Shown piece by piece: positions 12,474-24,500 of a stretch of DNA of 64,000 nucleotides. The stretch comes from Liolophura sinensis. Lineage: Eukaryota > Mollusca > Polyplacophora > Chitonida > Chitonidae. The stretch lies in contig NC_088307.1 of NCBI RefSeq assembly GCF_032854445.1, positions 5,964,017-6,028,016 on the forward strand, given 5' to 3'. The notes under the pieces are model-generated. The model was not told where the DNA came from. It made no database searches and was given only the letters and a program-made list of their open reading frames with translations. The first letter of the stretch is position 1, and each line of letters opens with the position of its first letter. Made by a program: the position numbers and the translations under genes.

Positions 12474-15400
12474 TCACATTTCCCGTTTTGATTCAGGTCT
12501 GGTTTTTGACTCAGCCTGAGGAAGGTTTAAAACTTTGCGGAGCTCCACACCTGTTCTGCGGGCCATGTGATCAGCTATTGTGACGAGACACGTGTCCACT
12601 GCTCGATTCACGATCTGTTGCTCTGACGAGGAAAACTCTGACAGGACATAATCAGACACCTCGTCTTTGCTGGGAGGCCGGTCTATTCCAATCTTTAACC
12701 TGGGCATGAGCTACAACAGAATGAATAGCGGTCTTCATTTGTTTCTGGATGTTACACTACAATATACTTCTTAAAGCTGTGAGAAAAAAGAACAACATGA
12801 ACAAATCAAAGAAGACATGTTTTGACATATTTTATTTATTTCACTGTTGCTTAGGACTTTACCCAAGAAATTTCATTTGCACACAGGCGGTCAGTTTTAA
12901 GAGTAGAAGAAGTCAGAGTGTCCTGCATAAACCAACGACCTTTAGCAAGTTACTGAAGACAAGCAGTCTCCATTACACAACAGACTGCACATAAGGTTAC
13001 AGGATCGCTGTTGATCGTTTGTCACCAAGGCCTAACAAGCAGAGTGATCAATAAAATGCCAGAAAATTTATAGAGTGAATATTTGACTTAGTCTTTGTAT
13101 GAAAAGAATTTTGGGACCTGAAACTGTAAGTACTTACATCTGATCTCAAGGAATTCATACATGATCGCACACCGTTATGGCCACTGAAATGAGAAAAAAG
13201 CAAACAATAATGAGAAAAAAGCAAACAATATGAGAGAAATGCAACAGGTCTTTTACATGAAGTTAACACCCCAAAAACAAACAAGAACTGGATCTGTTTA
13301 GCAAACATGCCACTGCTAAAATGGGCTTTTATGGTTGTAACTGCCCAATGGTCCTGCATTTCTGCATTATCTTTCTCAGTCTTCTGGCTCTAGTCACCCT
13401 ACCTTACACCAATGAGCAGATTTTCTCCAATATGGTGTTACCTTAAAATCAGGTGTTTGACCACTTCACACAATCGTAATGACAAAGGACAAGTCTGGAA
13501 ATAACCGATTAATCAGGACAAAACTTCCATGCAAATAAAATTACAACCATTTTAATAATATGAATGTCTGGAAGTTTTGCCATTATATCCTGCACCAACT
13601 TAACAATTTTTTCCATTTTTGAAGGATCCTGTGATATAAAACTCACTTTGCACTGCCCAGCTCCTTGACTGCCACCTTCCCTAATGACTTGTCAATGTCA
13701 TCATGGACCAGGTAGATATGCTGAGGTTCTATGTCAAACAATTGTGCTGGAGAGAAACAAGAATGTTAACACTGTAGGTCAAACAAATGAGTGAGGGGGG
13801 TGAGTGAGTGAGTGCTTCGGGTTTAACGTCCTAATTAACAATTTTTCAGTCATATGATGATGAAGGAATCCTTAGAGTGCATGTAATGTGCCTCCTTGTT
13901 GCAGGACGGGTTTCCACCGCTCTTTCATGTAGTGCTGCTTCACTGAGATGCCTTAGGCAAGTAGGCCGCCCCACCCGAGGCCTTATACTGATACGGGTCA
14001 ACCAGTCATTGCACTATCCCCTTCATGCTGAACACCAAGCGAGGAAGCTGCAACTTTCTCTTTTAAAGTCTTAGGACACTCTACCAACTGTGTCAAACAA
14101 ATGTGCTGTTTAAAAGGATACATATAACATATAGCTACAGGTAATATTTATCACCTGAATGCTTTTTTCGTAAACTACTCAAAGTGTTTGTTAAAACTGG
14201 ACACAGCTAAGTGTAAAATGTGTGACTCCAAATCACTGGGCACAGGATTACAGGATATATGCAAAGAATCTCTATACAAAGATTATGATTTTAAGGAAAA
14301 TGAAAGTTATGCCAACAACAAATGAAGAAAATAATTTCATTTCTGAGAAACACTTTATACTTCTTAATAATATTTTATATATATATTTCTCGTCAACTGT
14401 ACAAAATTTTCGGAAATGACGTCATCACTGAACCGGAGACGGATGTCAGTATGATGTGACTGGGTGAGGTGTCATGTCTGGTGTCTCTGGCATGATACTT
14501 TATTGGCGGAATGGACTCACCCTGCCACAAGAACACAGAATGTAGGTGCACGCACACTTACTTTGTCATATGACTGAAGAATTGTAAAGTACGACATAAA
14601 AACCCAAGCATACAAACCTACACTTTTAGTATGCATCTCTGCTCGTGGACAATTCTTACTAAGATCTTCACAATTTCAAAAAAAAAGTAGTACTTGTATG
14701 ACTGGGATAAATGGACAAAGTATCCCAAGTAGGTGGTCATAACGATGGTCCAGACATAATAACCAATATCACTTCATGGAAATATAGTATACACAATAAG
14801 AACACGATAAGCAGATTTTCCTAGACTGTTATTTATTCATTTATTTGATTGGTGTTTTACGCCACACTCGAGAATATTTCACATATATATGACGGCAGGT
14901 ACAGACCAAGTATTTGTACCCAGGGAAAACCACAAACATCCGCAGGTTGCTGTCAGACCTTCTCACATAAGGCCGGAGAGGAAGCCAGCATGAGCTGGAC
15001 TTGAACTCACAGCTACTGTGTGAGTGAGAGGCTTCTGGGTCATCACGCTGCACTAGCATGCTAACCAACTGAGCCACGGAGGCCCCTAGCCTTCTATTTT
15101 GTTTGCCAACAAACTTACTGATGACGCTTATTTCTGATTTTCTAACAGTTGCCGCCTCCCTCACATCATACCTGTTTTGGCCACACTTGTCCCGTTGACA
15201 TTCATGGGCATTTTGGGTTTCAGTAGGACCACATCAAGGTTGTCCGATATCGAAGTCTGTGCAACGAACCCCACGCAGTTCTTCTGGTCCTTGACCCACG
15301 GGGCATGAAGATACCCAGCAAGTTTGTCCACTACCTGCATGCCAACGCTGTGACGTGTCAGAGGACGGTCATGGTTACCCAAACCCACAATCTGAAACAG

Positions 15401-18400
15401 AAAGCGGACATCAGCTTTTATCACCTCTGCTGTTTAAGATACGATTGCAACAAAATTATTTAAAAATATATCATTTCTAATACTAAATCTTAGATGCTCG
15501 CTGGAATGAAAGCTGGGAACAATTTTTATTAACAAGACCAATCTGACCCTTCTATCAAACCCCAAACAGATTAAAAGGCTTTTTTACAGCAAACAGCGGT
15601 GACTTAAAACAAGCACTTGTACCTGTTCGAAAATTTATTCGCTTAAATTATAAACAGGTTTATTTGACTTGTGATAAACCCCTACACAAGACTATATCAC
15701 CTGGATGATGGCAGCCACGTTTAGGAGAAAACTTTGCAGACCCAAGACAAAGCCTTGTCACACCATCACATGCATGTTGAAAGCTGAATATGAACTTGTG
15801 ACCTCAGTGGTAAAGGCTTAGATAGTGGTCCACCTTGTCTATTAAACATACCTCCATCCTCCATTGTTTACAACAATGCATTCTGGAGAAAAGCTAGAGT
15901 TGGCTAGCACAGAAAGACACTGTGAATTAGACCGAGAAAGATCTTGGTGTCCTCAAGAATGATATTCTTGTCAAATTTGTAACTGATGACTTATCATGGT
16001 GTCATCCTGTAGTAGGGAGGTTTTAATGCCATTATTATATTTACAGCGCTGCCTCACTGATCAATCCTCAAAGGGGAAGAAATCTCCCATGACACCTTAT
16101 CTGACAAAGTCTCCATAGTGTGTTAGTTTATGCTGGCAGAACTAACCGCTCATGGTGCTTTCCCCTGAATAGTGTTCAAATGCCACCTGTTAGCTTTAAG
16201 AAATTTGACCACAAACTTCAAATAAGAAACAAACTTTGCATTTTTTCTATCAATGCACAATAGAAACATGGCTTGAGTGCCCTAACATTACTACGTTTTC
16301 TGTCAACATGAAAACATAGGAAACAGGTAATCACCATTTATCTCCAAAATGAACTTTTACTAAAAAGGTGTGAACCTTGCACAAGGCAAAAGCTGTAAAC
16401 CAGGCTAATTCCATTAGATTAAGGACAACTTCTACATGTACAGTTGTCCTTGTAACCCAATCCTGACCCAGCAGTACATATGTTAATCTCTAGACAGCCA
16501 AATTAAGATGTATGTTCTCTGTGTACATTACTGCTAGATACCACAGTTCTGGGTTTCCCAAATATGCTGGCTTTATCTTAAAGGCTGAAAGCTGTAATCC
16601 CAGCCCAGCCCTGGGGAAAACAGATAATGATATGATTATCGCTGTGGGTCAATGACATCACAGGTGAATTACTGGTGTAACGATTTTTTGCATGAGCAAA
16701 CTAACGTAGGGATGTAGCGGCATGTGATTTGATCAGGCCAGGAATAAAAATATCTCAGTGTATCTCCTAAAAAGCCTAGTTAAGCTTAGGCTGTCAAGGG
16801 CATACTACTGCCTGCTAAGCTGGTAAATAAGTAGGCAATGTGATTAAGGCAGATTACATCTGTAGAGCCCAATGATTTGGCAGAGTCTGAGCAGACTAAA
16901 CCGGTTCAATCTGGCTTATAAGCAAGTTTGGCGACTTTCCAGGTCATAGGTCACAGAGGGAGGGAGGGAATATAGGGTGTGCTCCTCCCTCCTCTTTCCT
17001 AGTCTTACCCTGCCACAAGATAAACATCAGGGTGACCCTGATAAAGTGTAAACAGCCGCATTCAGTTTCAAGGTGAAACCTCACCATGTCAACTCAAGCA
17101 TGTAGTTTAGTAAAATATTGGTTGTAGTAATACCATGTAAAAAGGCATTCACAAGCCTGTAGTGCCACTGGTATGTTTTATGTAATACCGTAACCTATTT
17201 ACTCCGAACAAAAGGGAGACTTCATTGTAGCTCAATATTTAGGCAATACATTTTGCCATCATCAGGAGTGAAAAGCTAATGGCTAAATAAAATGCTTAAG
17301 TACTAAATTTTAAGTCACAATAAAATTTTCAGTTCTGAGAGTTACACTATTTGAGCCTCTTGCACAAAGAGATTGTATGCTAAGTTGATTGTAACTACCA
17401 TGGTAACATATCTTTATAGCAGGTGTCACCATGGCAGCTATAATCAACTTAGCCTGGAATCACTTTGGGCAAACTGCCCACCATGAATATTCATGATGTA
17501 GGATGTAATTTCAGAACATCCTGATTATCCCTACTACACCCATCAACTGCCATACTCAAATTTACTTTTTCATCCTACTAAACTGATTTGTTTTGATTTG
17601 TATATTTACAAATGTAGTACAAATGAAAAAACAGAAAGGCCAAACTTTATAGACACTGACAAAACATATCCATAAAGTTACATATAGTTACATACAGTAC
17701 ACTGGCAGGATTAAAGCTCAAGAGAGCTTGATCTATCCCGACTGAAGGAATATAAAATCATGCCATGGCCGATATTTTCAAAGGCTTTCAGTAAGGCAGA
17801 GATTTACATGTACATAAACCAATTATACAAAGCGTGGCAACACAAGCAAGATTATAACAGGAGAAGTAACAAAAAACCATGTGTTATGAATAGTGTCTCA
17901 GTACATCACTGGATATTATTTGATTGTTGTATGATTTTAGCTTAGATTTAAAGCGAGATTTTAAAGATATACAGCGTATGCAGATGGACAATTTGTTCCA
18001 TTCCCGGGGACCCGTACACTTCACAGAATAATACGAGAGATTAGATTTATAGATAGTATTATTGAGATCAGAAGTACGTCCTCTTGTTACATAATTGTGG
18101 ACTGTGAACTGTTTAGACACATAGTTAGTGAAACTTATGGGGATTTGTTCTGGATGATAGAAGAATATGTGAGTCAGTAAAATACATTTAGATTTAAAAG
18201 ATGGAGGATTTGCCTATCATGAAACGAAGGAGAGGTGTGATTAAGGCGATTAGAAAGTCAGACGGCACTGGGCAAGTTGTAGGGGTTTTAAATGGGTGTG
18301 AAATGTATTACCACCAGCTACTGGGATGTGGGAATAGAGGTCGATTGCTACAGAGCTGAAATACTTGATGAATTGTAGGGCAATGTATTTGACGTCCTCT

Positions 18401-21057
18401 TTTCTAGTGCCCTTTATGCTGAAGGAGGGGGGCAATTTATATTTTTTGTCCCTATCCATTGTCTGATTCAGAATTATCCATGCCTTTTTTTTATATTATT
18501 ATGTTTATTAAAATTTTCCTCAAATAATTTTTCCTTGTGTAGCGCAAGGTTTTGTTCAGCTTGTTCCTATATGCTCCATACTGCTTTCGATTCTCGTAGG
18601 TGTTAATCTTAAGTTGCTTATGATTCATGAATGAAGGTGAGGAGAGCAGATGTCACCCACGGCTGAATTATTTTTAGTTTATTAGTTACCAGGTTTATTG
18701 TAAGGAAAGTCATTATGGATGTCATCAAGTTTAATAATAAAGGAACTTGCTGCTGTGTTAAGGTCACTTTGTTCATTTGTTACGAGAGACCAGTCAGTGT
18801 TCTGGACCACTGTAATAAAAATATGTTTCTCATTATCAGTATATTTTCTGTATGTAGTGGGCTTACTTGCAAGGTGTTTGGTGTGGCTAGATTATATAAC
18901 ATGAAAGATTACATAGTGGTCTGTTATATCAGTCAGTAAAATTCCAGAGAACATATGATCTCTGTGGAAATTTGAAAAATGTTATCTATTAGAGCTGCCG
19001 AATGGGACTGAACCCTGGTTGTTTTCCTTTATTTGGGGAAAAAAATAGTGTGAGGTCAAAACTTCGAAAAAAGATTTTGTCTGATGGTGATTATCAAATT
19101 TTAACAAATCTATATTGACACCTCCCACAATAACACATTTTTTCCATTCGTCTTGACATGTTTCTAGGACAGACAGTAGCCTTGTGTTGAAATCGTTAAC
19201 ATCTGTATCAGGGGGCAGGGGAGACTAAATCGAGGAGGTATGTTTTCCCACCATGCAGGTCCTTGACAAACAGATATTCACAGCAAACAGAGTCATCGAT
19301 AAAACAAAGATCATGTGTAAGACGACAAGACTCAATGTGAGACGAGATGAACAGTACTAGACCCCCACTTTTTTGCACACAAAATTGCAGAGAAAATTTG
19401 TACAGGGAAATTTATAAATAGTGTCAGGTGAAAGCCAGCATTCAGAGAAGCCAAAGACAAGCAAAAGGGTAGTTTAGGTCATATAGGAAACCTAAAATTT
19501 TTGTGAAGTGCTTATGAAAGCTTCTTGCATTAAAGTGTAAAAAGGATAGCTGGTCAGTTAGGGTTAAGAAGAGGTTCTATAACGAAAGACGATTGTAAGA
19601 AATAAGAGGACTAAGCTGCATTGAAGTCATCCCAATGTGCAACTGCAAGGTTGATTATCATCAGTAAAGGTGTTGCCTTGTTTAACATCACTGAGCTGGA
19701 TAGGATTAAAACACATATTATAAAGGTCATCAAGATTGTAAGGGTGTAGATCTACCTCAGATTGAGGCGTAACACTATTAAGGGCAATCAGTTGAGAATG
19801 GCAAAGTGTCGGCTAGTGTCAGGAATGGAACATTCTCATTATCAGACAATATTTGTCATAAAAGGAAAGTATATCAAGTGAGTACAGAGATAATAAACAA
19901 GAATCACAGTTTTGCACACATACACACACTCAGTACAAACAACACACACGTTCAGTACAAACAACACACACATGCAGATCCCCATGTAAGGCATATAAAA
20001 AACAGTTGATAAATAACATGTATCAATTCCATAGTAAAATGAATCATGCTTGAAAGAGCACAAGCTGGTGTTGACACCCACACAAAAGAGTTGTTCACAG
20101 CACAACATTCCACAACACACGTATATATAAATATTAAAAAGGAACAAAAAAACAAGAGAGGCAGAGTACAGGGCTTCCTTCGAAGCAACCAGGTTTAGAG
20201 TTGAAAAAACTTACTCGTTCCAGGTGCATGAATTTCTCCTTTGGAGAATTTAAATTTCAGTCAAATTAAATTAAAGTTTAAGGTCTATTTTGAACAATTT
20301 CAGATATGAAATGGTCCACTTCGTTCATGTTATTCCGCTATTTGGGCTTTGCAGAATGAGCCACCTGGATTTCTCAGTTCGATTAATAAACACTGAGGCA
20401 GGTAATACTAAATATCACAAATTGTTGAAAATACACCTCAATGTTTAATATATTTGAGCTTGGCACAGCCTGAACCGGAATAACTTTCCCATCACCTAAA
20501 TTAAAAAAGATTCTGAATACTGTTGTCAAATATATCAAACCAGATGAAACGATCTAATTAATATTCCAACTTTTAAAAAAAAAACACCCACACCATCGAA
20601 AGACAAATGCTCTTCTTAAGAAAATACTTTTCAAACTAGCTTAATTCCTTCAATGAAAAGACTTTTTTGCAAAATACATATTATCATACCAAAAATTAAG
20701 TAGTCTGGCCGTTAATTGTAGAGCAGATGATCCTTTAAACAGTACGGTTAGGCAATGAAAGAACCCTTCCTGATGTTCACTGTGAAAAAGCTGGTTCTAC
20801 AATGAATTAACATCTACCACGTGACAGCAGTCTCAACCTTAATATTCCCAGTATTTTAAGTGTTTTTTTTTTTTTTTCCATACCAGATATTTGGGTTTCT
20901 TCCCTCCTGCCGCCATCGGATGAGGCGCAAACGTTGACTGTCGTTGTTGTTCTATCAGTTGCGCCGTTGCCATAGTTTTTAGCCCTGAATCTGTGAAGTC
21001 GGCAGGAATTAAACGTAATACTTCTCTCAAACATCTTGCTATATTATTCGACTGCAT
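12474..21057 (-). CDS. PTRH1: Peptidyl-tRNA hydrolase 1 (bacterial Pth type, mitochondrial)
   Basis: Exons on the - strand: 21057-20884, 15391-15172, 13746-13647, 13183-13138, 12710-12474 (777 nt, 258 aa). The Pth fold is clear: IVGLGNHDRPLTRHSVGM near residue 59, MPMNVNGTSVAK, YLVHDDIDK, GHNGVRSC and MPRLKIGIDRP. The residues that correspond to the E. coli Pth active site (Asn of GLGN, His of TRHS, Asn of MNVNG, Asp of HDDID, Asn of GHNG) are all present, so it should be active. The enzyme hydrolyses peptidyl-tRNAs released from stalled ribosomes. Exon 1 adds about 58 residues before the fold, basic and poor in acids at the start, which suits mitochondrial import, though an internal Met could also start. 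It is slightly longer than the human protein because of the N- and C-terminal tails. Intron 1 (5.5 kb) holds a LINE. The gene shares a promoter with HSD17B8. Confidence 0.93.
13185..13245 (-). repeat. ~22-bp tandem duplication in the polypyrimidine tract before PTRH1 exon 4
   Basis: Read on the + strand, 'atgagaaaaaagcaaacaat' is repeated about 2.5 times. It starts almost at the acceptor of exon 13183-13138, so on the transcript it duplicates the pyrimidine tract (cttttttctcat) leading into the AG. Confidence 0.75.
13797..14085 (+). mobile_element. SINE-like element, family B, long copy
   Basis: It reads from 'gtgagtgagtgcttcgggtt' through 'agtcatatgatgatgaagg', 'gcctccttgttgcaggacgg', 'gtgctgcttcactgagatgc' and 'actgatacgggtcaaccagt' to a 3' end near 'cttttaaagtcttagg'. 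It lies in PTRH1 intron 2. Fragments of the same family occur at 8190, about 14510-14610 (reverse) and 22845. Confidence 0.75.
14829..15087 (-). mobile_element. SINE family A, near full length
   Basis: Reverse orientation: the A/T tail at 14829, the 'ggttgctgtcagaccttctc' middle, and the tRNA-like head ending 'aaccaactgagccacggagg' (reverse complement of a gcctccgtggctcagttgg A-box region). A B-box-like ttgaactca lies between. It is in PTRH1 intron 2. Confidence 0.9.
17358..17472. mobile_element. Foldback/MITE-like inverted repeat with ~50-bp arms
   Basis: The left arm from 'ttgcacaaagagattgtatg' through 'ctaagttgattgtaactacc' pairs with the right arm ending 'aatcaacttagcctgg' and 'tcactttgggcaa'. 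Both arms contain CCATGG, with a loop of about 20 nt. Similar single-arm words (ttgcac, gttaag, ccatgg) occur near 44230-44310. Confidence 0.65.
17700..19700 (-). mobile_element. LINE (CR1/L2/Jockey-like) remnant with endonuclease and RT-end segments
   Basis: On the - strand about 19380-18850 decodes to a non-LTR endonuclease end, with GGLVLFISSHIES, VNIDLLKFDNHHQTKSF and ILLTDITDHY, typical of the Ap-endonuclease 'GDFN' and 'SDH' motifs, although the usual GDFN is GGVN here. About 18459-18250 gives a linker typical of these elements (FIKYFSSVAIDLYSHIP), and 18120-17884 gives the C-terminal end of the RT protein (VKCTGPREWNKLS). The core of the RT, several hundred codons, is missing between 18120 and 18250, and the endonuclease part has frame breaks and stops. 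It is a dead, internally deleted copy. Confidence 0.8.
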
Positions 21058-21512
21058 TTTTGACTGACCAATTTATAATCTTTTCCACGTGGGGCGAGTA
21101 AAGTTTCACAAGACCAGGCAACAAGGTTGTTCAAACGTGTCTGTCGTGACCGTCCTCTGACGTCTGTCCACGAAGGCGGAATCTCGTGGAGCTAAAAATA
21201 GAACAGAAGAATTCATAAAGACAATAGGTGGTATTAGAAAAGCAGCTGTGGCCTTTGTCCAACATAATCTTCTTTCCCGGTTTTTGCAACTTGTTTTAAA
21301 GGACAAAGAAATCTAATGGAATATAATGTTATAAATTTTACACTTTACACTCGGCTATCTTCTTACTTTAAGTATGTGGGCCAGTCGTTTCACCCTTCAT
21401 GTAAATAAGTCGACCGTTCCTGACGGTTAGTGGGAATCCTCAACGGAGGGTGCGTCATTTTCTGTTTTCTGATTGGTTGAAATATCGGCGTGGGATCTGA
21501 TGAATGAAAGCT
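21058..21512. promoter_or_regulatory. Bidirectional promoter between PTRH1 and HSD17B8
   Basis: A 455-bp gap between divergent start codons. A CCAAT box lies near each gene (CCAAT at 21068-21072; ATTGG within gattggttga at 21471-21480). No clear TATA box serves HSD17B8. The region is less AT-rich than its surroundings. Divergent pairing of two mitochondrial proteins suggests shared regulation, which is inference. Confidence 0.6.
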
Positions 21513-24500
21513 ATGGCCGCTGGACTTTTGACAGGCAGACTCGCTCTAGTAACAGGTGACGACAGTTAATATGTCGTAATATAGTAGGATATGCACGCCC
21601 AGACGACTGTGCACACATGTGAAGTTATTTGTGTCAATTTCAGAGCGTTCTATTTTAACAGACACGATTCAGATATCCTATAAACATGAGTTGCATTCCT
21701 CACTATGGACTTTGAACACGAAATCAAGACAGTCGAAATAATGGAAACATCGTATATAACATGCCTGTTACAAACACATTTTTTTCAGATGTAGATTTAT
21801 CCTTTGATACCTACTCTAATTATGTCAGTTAATCGCAGTAAAAATAAGTGTCTCTGAAATAAATAAATAAATAAAAAAAGAAATATTGAAATACACAACT
21901 GGAAATATTTAAGTTACTTATGTAACGGGAGGAACTTTCTAGTGCTTATACTATCAGTAGCTAGTGCGAATTTCCTTTTAGTTCAGTTGGTAGAGTGCTG
22001 GTTCTCAGCTGCTGAGACCCGAGTTCAAATCCTGGTGTGGCCCTCGTTCTTCAACCATTATACTGGTGCCGTGACCTAACAGGTTCCAAGATGAGTGGGG
22101 TTCTGGGCCTGTGAATGTGGGTGTGTCTTGGGAGAGAGGAAGGATTTAAGAGGGGAGGGGTGCAACGGGAGCAGCTTTCCAGTGCTTACACTAGCGGTAG
22201 CCAATGGGAATTTCCCTTTAGCTCAGTTGGTAGAGCCCGGGATTTTGGCTGCTGGGACGTACCTGAGTTCGAATCCTGGTGTGACCCTAGTAGCGAAATT
22301 TTGATACAAACTTAGCCTTAGAACTCTACCTATGGATGTCTCATGGAAACGAAGACACCTATTGTCTTATCAGAGTGCCGTGCATTTAAATATGCTAAGG
22401 AGATCAACATATTTACAGCAGCTGTTCGCTGGAGATCAGACAAGAATTTACTTATAATTTTTCCTCCAGAATGGTCAATAATAATAAACACACCTGTTTA
22501 ATTATCACCCACAAAAATATATATGCGGCAGAGTCATGAGAAACAAACAATTAATTATCAGTGGCTGTGGGTCCATTGTATCTTTTCACATATCTAGGAG
22601 AGCATAGTTGACTTTATCTGAAGAAAACCTAAATATTTCTCAATGTATGTGCACAGGGGGTGGCAGTGGCATTGGGCGTGCAGTATGCCAGGTATTAGCC
22701 AGAGAGGGGGCAAAGGTGGCCGTTGTTGACCAAAATGAAGCAGGTGCTAACGAGACTGCTCAGTTAATTGGTGCAGGTGAGTGTAGGCCTATTGAGTTAG
22801 TTAAGCAGGTAAAAAAAAAGAACTTGTATGCGTATGTATGTATGGTTGGGGTTTTATGTCGTATTTAACAATTTTTGAGTCATATGGGGGCGAGGATTAG
22901 ATATGTGTAAGTGTCTTCTTGGTAGGGCTTCTCCAAGTGCCAAAGACACCAGAAATGACACCACACCAGTCACATTCTGCTGACACCAGGCCAACAAGTC
23001 CTGTTTGATTTTTTGCTCTAACCTCTCAGTGCTTAGCGCCAAGTGAGGCATCGACAAGTCTTTCATATCACACGACCCTAAAAAAGAGCTTGAACTATGT
23101 AAACATTAAACACTAACTTGGGCATCTGTCCTTTAAACTTAACACACAAATATGTTGAGGACATTTACAGTGAGTATAAACATTACAAAACTATTTTTTG
23201 ATATTTATTTTCCTACTATATGATCTGTAAATCAGACAAAACTTACTAACTATCTCCTTGACCCGGTGAAAGTCAGCCTCTCGTTTACACACTGAAAAGC
23301 AGTATATTTTACCCAGAGCACTCCAGTATCCCCTACCGACAATCCTTCTCACTGTCTTAGGAGTGAAGAATTCCTGATCACAGCCTTAACCACAATTGGT
23401 CAATCACAGTGTGCACAATTTGGCATAACCAAAGTTTCTCACATTTTTTTTTAACATCCATAGGTTGGTAAAAGTCGTTATATTTTCCGCAATGTGAGCA
23501 AAGTCAAGATAAACTATCATCAGAGTTTGTCACAGTTTCAATCCTCACTGAATCCATCAGAAGCTCAATTCCCTGATGTCTTTCTAAACCAACACAGAAG
23601 GATTTCTGACTGTTTCCCCATGAAACAGACATGCTCACATACCCTTCACCTTAAATCCAGTTCACACGGGCAAAGTTAAGCTGGATTAACTTGCAAAAGT
23701 AGCTTTGAGCCAGTTTGACATCGCCTGTGTGAATGCAAAATGGTGACATTTAATCTGGTTATTTGCCCTAGCTAGCGACGTGGCCTTAAGCCAGTTTCAG
23801 GGCTTAGGCGGGTTTATCTGTGCCGTGTGGTAATTGGTTTAAATGCCCCGCCTGCGTGGAGGACAGGATGATGTCGTAATTACTAAACCGGCTTAAATGT
23901 GTCCGTGTGAATGGGCAAATCCCTGAACTGGCTTAAATGTGACCGTGTGAATGGGCAAATCCCTGAACTGGCTTAAAACTGGCTTTGCCACATGGTCGTG
24001 TGAATGCATACATTGTCACAACTGGCTTCGATTTAAACCAGTTCATATTTGATCTGGTTTAAAATTTTGCCGTGTGAGCGAAGTATTAAATACAATTTCT
24101 CATTTTCCCCTCTTCAAACAGACATAGTTTACGTTACCATGCAGATTTGGCAAAAATCCTCCCATTTCCTCCACCATACAGACATGACAGACATTTCCCT
24201 ACAGTATAAGACACCATAAAGGTTTTCTCATTTCCCTCACAATACAGATATGATTTCCATTTTATAGCGGCTTTGTCAAAGATTCCCCACACACTTCTAA
24301 TGACACAGACAGTCAGAATTTCTGACACATCTTTACCATGTGGACTCACCGAAGTACTCAAATTTTATACAGGCATAACCAAAATGTCTCAGGTTTCCTT
24401 TTCTATGCAGATTTGACCAAAATTTCTCATGTTTCCTTCATCACAAACATTTTTCAGATTGTTCTCATCATGCAGACATATCATTGTATACAGACTTCAC

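Larger units (their letters stand above)
15392..20883. other. PTRH1 intron 1
   Basis: A 5.5-kb intron with a foldback element at 17358-17472, a LINE remnant from about 17700 to 19700, and small CA-rich repeats near 19915-19980. The rest is AT-rich with no supported genes. Confidence 0.7.

Noticed and set aside
17700-19700. A working LINE
   Set aside because: The RT core is absent and the endonuclease frame is broken; only remnants remain.
21970-22290. Two functional tRNA genes
   Set aside because: A and B boxes are good, but the acceptor and anticodon arms do not pair properly and the copies share long flanks, as SINE heads or pseudogenes do.
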